Part shown: piece by piece, positions 22,823-26,155 of the stretch
Layout of the letters: the number at the start of each line of letters is the position of its first letter
How positions within the stretch are numbered: position 1 is the stretch's first letter
Source of the DNA: CAG-791 sp963596015
Lineage (GTDB): Bacteria > Bacillota > Clostridia > Lachnospirales > Lachnospiraceae
Reading direction: 5' to 3'
Length of the DNA: 26,155 nucleotides
Assembly (NCBI GenBank): GCA_963596015.1
Contig: CAVBJS010000040.1
Coordinates: 1-26,155, forward strand
Program-made: the position numbers and the translations under genes
Notes under the pieces: generated by a model
Database searches by the model: none
Told to the model about the DNA's origin: nothing
Seen by the model: the letters and a program-made list of their open reading frames with translations, nothing else

Positions 22823-24130
22823 TTAGTGTGCTACTACAGTAGCGCCTGCCCAGTAGTTCTCCAGGTCAGAAGCGAAGGTAGCTCTGTCCTCTTCCCCTGC
22901 CAGGTACTTCTGCATGATGCCGCCGGCAACGGTGATGTGATCATCGGGAAGGTAGTTGTAGTTGTCGATCAGAGCACCTGCATCTGCGTACTTCTTAACG
23001 GACTGAGACAGCGGATCCAGTGCGGAGCAGTCGATATTGCTGTAAGCAGGAACCAGTGCGCACTTCTCGGTCAGGAATGCATTGCCTTCCTCATCGCTTA
23101 CCAGCCAGTTCAGGAAATCCTTAGCTGCCTGTCTCTGCTCATCGGAGGTATTGTCGGAAGAATCGATGAAGAAATATTTAGAACCGCCGCCTACAAGCTT
23201 CTCATTGCTGCCATCGGTGGTGTTCTGGGGAACAGGCATCATGCCCATGTTCTCACTGTAGTCATATGCATTGATCATGGTCCAGTCCCAGTTGCCGCCG
23301 AACATGAAGGCGATCTCACCCTCTGCCAGCTTCTGCTCGGATACTTCACGCTCTGCTGCTACCGGAGAGCCTGCTGCATAGTTGTATGTGCGAAGCACAT
23401 CAAAGGTATCCATCAGAGACTCAAACTTTTCATTGCCGGAGAGCTTCTCGGTACCTGCTGCCAGTCCGTTCACGAAAGCGTCAGGATCGGGCTGTTCCTC
23501 ATAAACCTCAGCAAGATAATGCGCTGCTAAGGACCAGTCCTCCTTCATGATACCGGTAGGTGCTGCCATACCGCCGGCTACCAGAGTATCGCACAGTTCC
23601 TGGAAGGCATCCAGTGTCTTATAATCGTCCGGATTAAAGGTCTCGCCGGTGATCGCCTCAATAGCTTCTGCGTTATACATAACGCCTCTTGCCTCGATGC
23701 ACAGCGGGAAGCCTACTACCTTGCCATCCACGGAGATCTCGTAGTCGGTCTTGTCTACCCATTCCTCACCGCTTAAGTCTGTGGCATACTCACCGGCCAG
23801 TGTGTAAATATCCTTTGCGTCTACCATAGCCATGGTGTAAGGATCGCCGGATGCATACTTGGTAGCAATGTGAGATGCTACGGTGTCGCTGTTATAGTAA
23901 ACCTCAACGTTTACGCCCTTCTTCTCGCTGTACTCTGCAGCCATCTCTTCGAACTGCTCCTGTACTTCCATCTTGGAATTGAAGATGGTGATGGAAACCG
24001 CACCGTCGCCGGATGCTGCAGCTGCGCTGCCGCTGTCAGATGTGCTATCGCTGCTGCCGGAACCTCCGCATGCTGTCATGGACAGACACATTGCTGCCGC
24101 CAATACAATTGCCAATACTCTCTTTTTCAT
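22823..24130 (-). CDS. Sugar-binding lipoprotein of ABC transporter (CUT1 SBP)
   Basis: A 435-aa extracellular solute-binding protein. A lipoprotein signal peptide (MKKR, hydrophobic run, LSMTAC) ends at C21, followed by a Gly/Ser/Asp-rich tether to about residue 42. The rest has the family-1 binding protein fold, with typical stretches such as GGNWDWTMIN and AAKDFLNWLVSDEEGN. It would capture a sugar at the cell surface and hand it to the two permeases. Downstream GH13 and GH32 genes point to sucrose or fructo-oligosaccharides. AGGGG precedes the ATG. Expression is probably controlled by LacI at the palindrome over its -35 box, and perhaps by the multi-hairpin leader that ends 14 bases before the start. 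Confidence 0.93.
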   Translation of the reverse strand: MKKRVLAIVLAAAMCLSMTACGGSGSSDSTSDSGSAAAASGDGAVSITIFNSKMEVQEQFEEMAAEYSEKKGVNVEVYYNSDTVASHIATKYASGDPYTMAMVDAKDIYTLAGEYATDLSGEEWVDKTDYEISVDGKVVGFPLCIEARGVMYNAEAIEAITGETFNPDDYKTLDAFQELCDTLVAGGMAAPTGIMKEDWSLAAHYLAEVYEEQPDPDAFVNGLAAGTEKLSGNEKFESLMDTFDVLRTYNYAAGSPVAAEREVSEQKLAEGEIAFMFGGNWDWTMINAYDYSENMGMMPVPQNTTDGSNEKLVGGGSKYFFIDSSDNTSDEQRQAAKDFLNWLVSDEEGNAFLTEKCALVPAYSNIDCSALDPLSQSVKKYADAGALIDNYNYLPDDHITVAGGIMQKYLAGEEDRATFASDLENYWAGATVVAH

Positions 24131-24144
24131 CTTTCCCCTTTCTT

Positions 24145-24271
24145 GCCGCAGCCTGTCTGCGACACGTGAGGAGAATCCCGCGCAGGCGGATCCTCCGATG
24201 TACTCCGCATCTATGCCGTTTACGTCATCGATGCCGTTTACATAAAATACTGTCCTGTATTTTCTGTAAAC
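24145..24271 (-). promoter_or_regulatory. Multi-hairpin leader element, copy A
   Basis: Three stems in minus-strand RNA order: a 15-bp hairpin (24257-24271 with 24236-24250, one mismatch), GGAGGATC/GATTCTCC (24189-24196 with 24170-24177) around an 11-base loop with GCCTGCGCG, and a 7-bp stem (24157-24163 with 24145-24151). The last stem ends 14 bases before the binding-protein ATG. It lies inside the likely 5' leader of about 220 bases. It is a homologue of copy B at 20720-20845. Confidence 0.65.
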
Positions 24272-24360
24272 TTTACTCCTGTTTGTGAACTCCCTTGGAA
24301 TTCTGTTGTTAGATTGTACAAAGAATCATGTCCTTTGTCCGTTCCGTTGTCTATGTTGTT

Positions 24361-24401
24361 ACCATATTCCTTTTTGTTGAATATGTCAATCGATTGACAT
24401 A
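24361..24401 (-). promoter_or_regulatory. Transport operon promoter with LacI operator O1
   Basis: On the minus strand TTGACA (24384-24389), 17 bases, then TATGGT (24361-24366). The -35 lies inside TATGTCAATCGATTGACATA (24382-24401), a perfect 20-bp palindrome with the central CG usual for LacI-family operators. Repressor bound there would block RNA polymerase. Confidence 0.82.
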
Positions 24402-24473
24402 CTTTTTGTCGTTTGTAACAAATTATCGCCGTCTGTTTTGTGAAAGATAGCTGATATTTCGCCATATTTTATA

Positions 24474-24489
24474 TGTCAATCATTTGACA
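24474..24489. promoter_or_regulatory. LacI-type operator O2
   Basis: TGTCAATCATTTGACA shares 15 of 16 bases with the O1 core and lies exactly 90 bp upstream of it. The pair could support looping. It also contains a TTGACA on either strand. Confidence 0.7.
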
Positions 24490-24681
24490 CAGGCAGTTGT
24501 GCCGTTTACTTTCACTGTTACTGTGTGTTCCTGCTGCTATCCGTCTGTGCCTGCTTTTTCCCTCAAAAACGGACTCTGGATGGCCAAAAGCGCTTCTCTC
24601 CTCGTCCTGCTGTCCTTTATTGAACCGGATCTGGCTGCAGACGGACAAGGCAAGTCACTACATGGCACATGGTGAAATATA

Positions 24682-24718
24682 CAAAAAGAGCACCGACATA
24701 TCTCTATGTCCGTGCTCT
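24682..24718 (-). terminator. Intrinsic terminator of the LacI-family gene
   Basis: On the minus strand AGAGCACGGACATA pairs with TATGTCGGTGCTCT (one mismatch, 4-base loop) and is followed by TTTTTGTATATTT. It begins 53 bases after the regulator stop. Confidence 0.85.
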
Positions 24719-24771
24719 CACCTGTTTATATCTTCTGTATGATATCTCTGTTCTGTAATCTTATAGACTTG

Positions 24772-25764
24772 CTACGCCTTTGCTTCCACCGTTCCACGCT
24801 CGATCAGCTGCACCGGCAGTACCATTCTCTTGGCTACCACCTTGCCTTCCGAAGCATCTTTGATCAGGCGCACCGCCTGCTCCGCCATTTCCTTAATGGG
24901 CTGATGAATGGTGGTCAGCTGCGGCGTTGTCAGTGTCGCCACCAGAGAATCGTCAAAGCCGATGACCTTCAGTTGCTCCGGGACAGAGATTCCCAGCTTT
25001 TTACACACCTGCAGGGTCTGGGCGCCGATCACGTCGCTGCTGGCAAAGACGCCGTCCGTCTCCGGATGCTCTTTCAGAGCCGTCTCCAGCAGATCCGTGT
25101 ATTCCAGGTTCTCATATTCCTTTGGTCTGGGATCGATCTCGTAGAAGTTCACACCCTCTCTCTCACATACAGACTGGAAACCGACAGCCCGGTAGTCCGC
25201 CGGCAGTTCCAGATTGATGTTCGTTTTTCCTACCATGAGAAGATGCCTGCAGCCTGCCTCAATGAGCCGTTCTGCAGCCATCTCTCCGCCGGAGCGGTTG
25301 TCACATTCCACCGATGCGGTACCATTGCCGAGAATACGCTCCATGGCGATTACCGGCACATTCATCTTCACGAAAGGTTCCTCTGACAAAGAACCACTGA
25401 ACAGAATCACCCCCGCCACCCGGTTGCTGGTGCAGATGTCCAGATATTCCTTCTCATTTTCTTCCTTGCCCTTGGTATTACACAGAAAAATGCGGTACCC
25501 CTGCTTGTACGCTTCATTCTCAATATTGCTGATCATCTCCGCAAAATACGGATGACAGATGTGCGGCACAATAAGGCCAATGGCATTGGTAGTCTTCTTG
25601 TGCAGTGATCTGGCCACCTCGTTGGGGCTGTAATTCAGCTTTTTCATTGCGGCGTACACCTTTTCCCGGGCGTCGTCGCTGATATATCCTCTGTTATTCA
25701 AAACCCGGGATACGGTTGTCACCGTAAGTCCCGCTTCTCTCGCAACATCCTTAATGGTTGCCAA
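24772..25764 (-). CDS. LacI/GalR-family transcriptional regulator of the sucrose locus
   Basis: A 330-aa repressor. The N-terminal helix-turn-helix reads TIKDVAREAGLTVTTVSRVL (residues 3-22) with the hinge near NEVARSLHKK. A periplasmic-binding-protein-like sugar domain follows from about residue 60 (NAIGLIVPHICHPYFAEM ... DGVFASSDVIGAQ ... VIGFDDSLVATLTTPQLTTI). The start is TTG with AAGGAG seven bases before it, giving the usual M-A-T-I-K-D-V opening. It probably binds the TGTCAATCG-type palindromes O1, O2 and O3, controlling the downstream transport and sucrose genes and its own expression. The inducer is likely the imported sugar or a product of it. Confidence 0.93.
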   Translation of the reverse strand: MATIKDVAREAGLTVTTVSRVLNNRGYISDDAREKVYAAMKKLNYSPNEVARSLHKKTTNAIGLIVPHICHPYFAEMISNIENEAYKQGYRIFLCNTKGKEENEKEYLDICTSNRVAGVILFSGSLSEEPFVKMNVPVIAMERILGNGTASVECDNRSGGEMAAERLIEAGCRHLLMVGKTNINLELPADYRAVGFQSVCEREGVNFYEIDPRPKEYENLEYTDLLETALKEHPETDGVFASSDVIGAQTLQVCKKLGISVPEQLKVIGFDDSLVATLTTPQLTTIHQPIKEMAEQAVRLIKDASEGKVVAKRMVLPVQLIERGTVEAKA

Positions 25765-25828
25765 TATACACTCCTTATCAATTCTCCCAGCCCAATCAAA
25801 CGGCTCTGCGGTACGCAGCGATGCCGTA

Positions 25829-25844
25829 TGTCAATCGTTTGCTA
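25829..25844. promoter_or_regulatory. LacI-type operator O3 (autoregulation)
   Basis: TGTCAATCGTTTGCTA keeps the left half of O1 exactly and degrades to the right. It lies just downstream of the expected lacI transcription start, so it could act as a weak roadblock for self-repression. Confidence 0.6.
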
Positions 25845-25852
25845 TATGGTCT

Positions 25853-25882
25853 ATTTTAGTACATTTTTTGTGCATAGTTCAA
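25853..25882 (-). promoter_or_regulatory. Promoter of the LacI-family gene
   Basis: On the minus strand TTGAAC (25877-25882) and TAAAAT (25853-25858) are 18 bases apart, with a leader of about 80 bases to the TTG start. O3 follows immediately. Confidence 0.6.
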
Positions 25883-25933
25883 GTCCTAAGCATGTTTCGT
25901 TTCTAAAACATTGGTGTCTGGACTGATGAATTA

Positions 25934-26030
25934 GTGTTGCCCGGTCATGCACCGGAACACACAAATTGTAACGTAACGATAGCCAGGTTACTATGACGAT
26001 TTTGCGTCGCCCGGTCATGCACCGGAGCAC
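25934..26030. repeat. Pair of GCCCGGTCATGCACCGGA repeats, 70 bp apart
   Basis: The 18-base core is identical at 25939-25956 and 26009-26026. Each contains CCGGT-CATGC-ACCGG, a small hairpin; in the first copy the flanks GTGTT/AACAC extend the stem. No third copy is present in the remaining bases. Confidence 0.75.
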
Positions 26031-26155
26031 GGCAGATGTCTCGCACCATGCACTTTGCGCCGTTTTGCTTTTGATCTGCCTCTCGCCTGCGGATGGCCGG
26101 CCCGAACTCGCATCCCCGCCTGATGCGGGGATGCTCAGACAATACGGGCCTATCG

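Larger units (their letters stand above)
24131..24771. other. 641-base gene-free regulatory region between lacI and the binding-protein gene
   Basis: It carries, from the binding-protein gene outward, the multi-hairpin leader (24145-24271), the transport promoter with LacI operator O1, an upstream operator O2, and the lacI terminator (24682-24718). Between O2 and the terminator (about 24490-24680) I see no gene or clear signal. Confidence 0.8.
25765..26155. other. 391-base gene-free right edge
   Basis: This holds the lacI promoter and operator O3 (25829-25882), then a pair of 18-bp direct repeats 70 bp apart (25939-26026), and a GCATCCCCGC/GCGGGGATGC hairpin (26072-26096 area). The only open frame, on the minus strand, runs through the repeats and looks non-coding. 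Confidence 0.7.

Noticed and set aside
25945..26142. 65-codon minus-strand open frame at the right edge
   Set aside because: It is made of the palindromic repeats and hairpin and lacks a credible start or protein pattern.

Overview
The window looks like a chromosomal accessory/metabolic segment of a gut-type Firmicute, most likely a Lachnospiraceae-like Clostridium relative. The grounds are strong AGGAGG-type ribosome sites, several TTG starts, a GHKL sensor kinase with a LytTR regulator, CUT1 sugar transport without its own ATPase gene, and a domain-permuted GH3 glucosidase of the type reported from rumen clostridia. This placement comes from gene style only; there is no rRNA or tRNA in the window.

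Left part (1-5.9 kb). A plus-strand hipA-hipB-like toxin-antitoxin pair sits behind two nearly identical AT-rich palindromes. Facing it is a minus-strand metal operon (positions 5174 down to 1680): an unrecognised 4-TM protein, a CopA-like P1B ATPase and an HMA-SafE/UreH-like membrane protein. A divergent TetR gene (5326-5904) shares the promoter region, and a perfect 8-2-8 inverted repeat abuts the operon's -10 box. The P-type ATPase lacks essentially its whole ATP-binding N-domain while staying in frame.

Middle (6-17 kb, all minus strand). In order along the window: an acyltransferase-3 membrane protein; udp-cdd (pyrimidine nucleoside salvage) behind a leader with a 20-bp tandem duplication and a matching 21-bp inverted repeat; a membrane-anchored, domain-permuted GH3 glucosidase followed by a GtrA-like protein; and a cytoplasmic GH3 glucosidase followed by a LytTR response regulator and a GHKL kinase.

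Right part (17.4-25.8 kb, minus strand). This is a sucrose or fructoside utilisation locus: LacI regulator, lipoprotein sugar-binding protein, two permeases, a GH13 amylosucrase-family enzyme and a GH32 fructosidase. LacI-type operators with core TGTCAATCGATTGACA lie over the -35 of the transport promoter, 90 bp further upstream, and just downstream of the lacI promoter. The proposed flow is sugar capture, import using a shared ATPase encoded elsewhere, then cleavage by the GH13 and GH32 enzymes.

The most unusual non-coding signal is a ~126-bp multi-hairpin element placed immediately before the start codons of the binding-protein and amylosucrase genes. It has conserved spacing and compensatory base changes, and a third, truncated copy lies at the left edge of the window. 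A second class of palindromes, also with a compensated change, fills the region between the GH32 and GH3 genes. A third repeat pair lies at the right edge.
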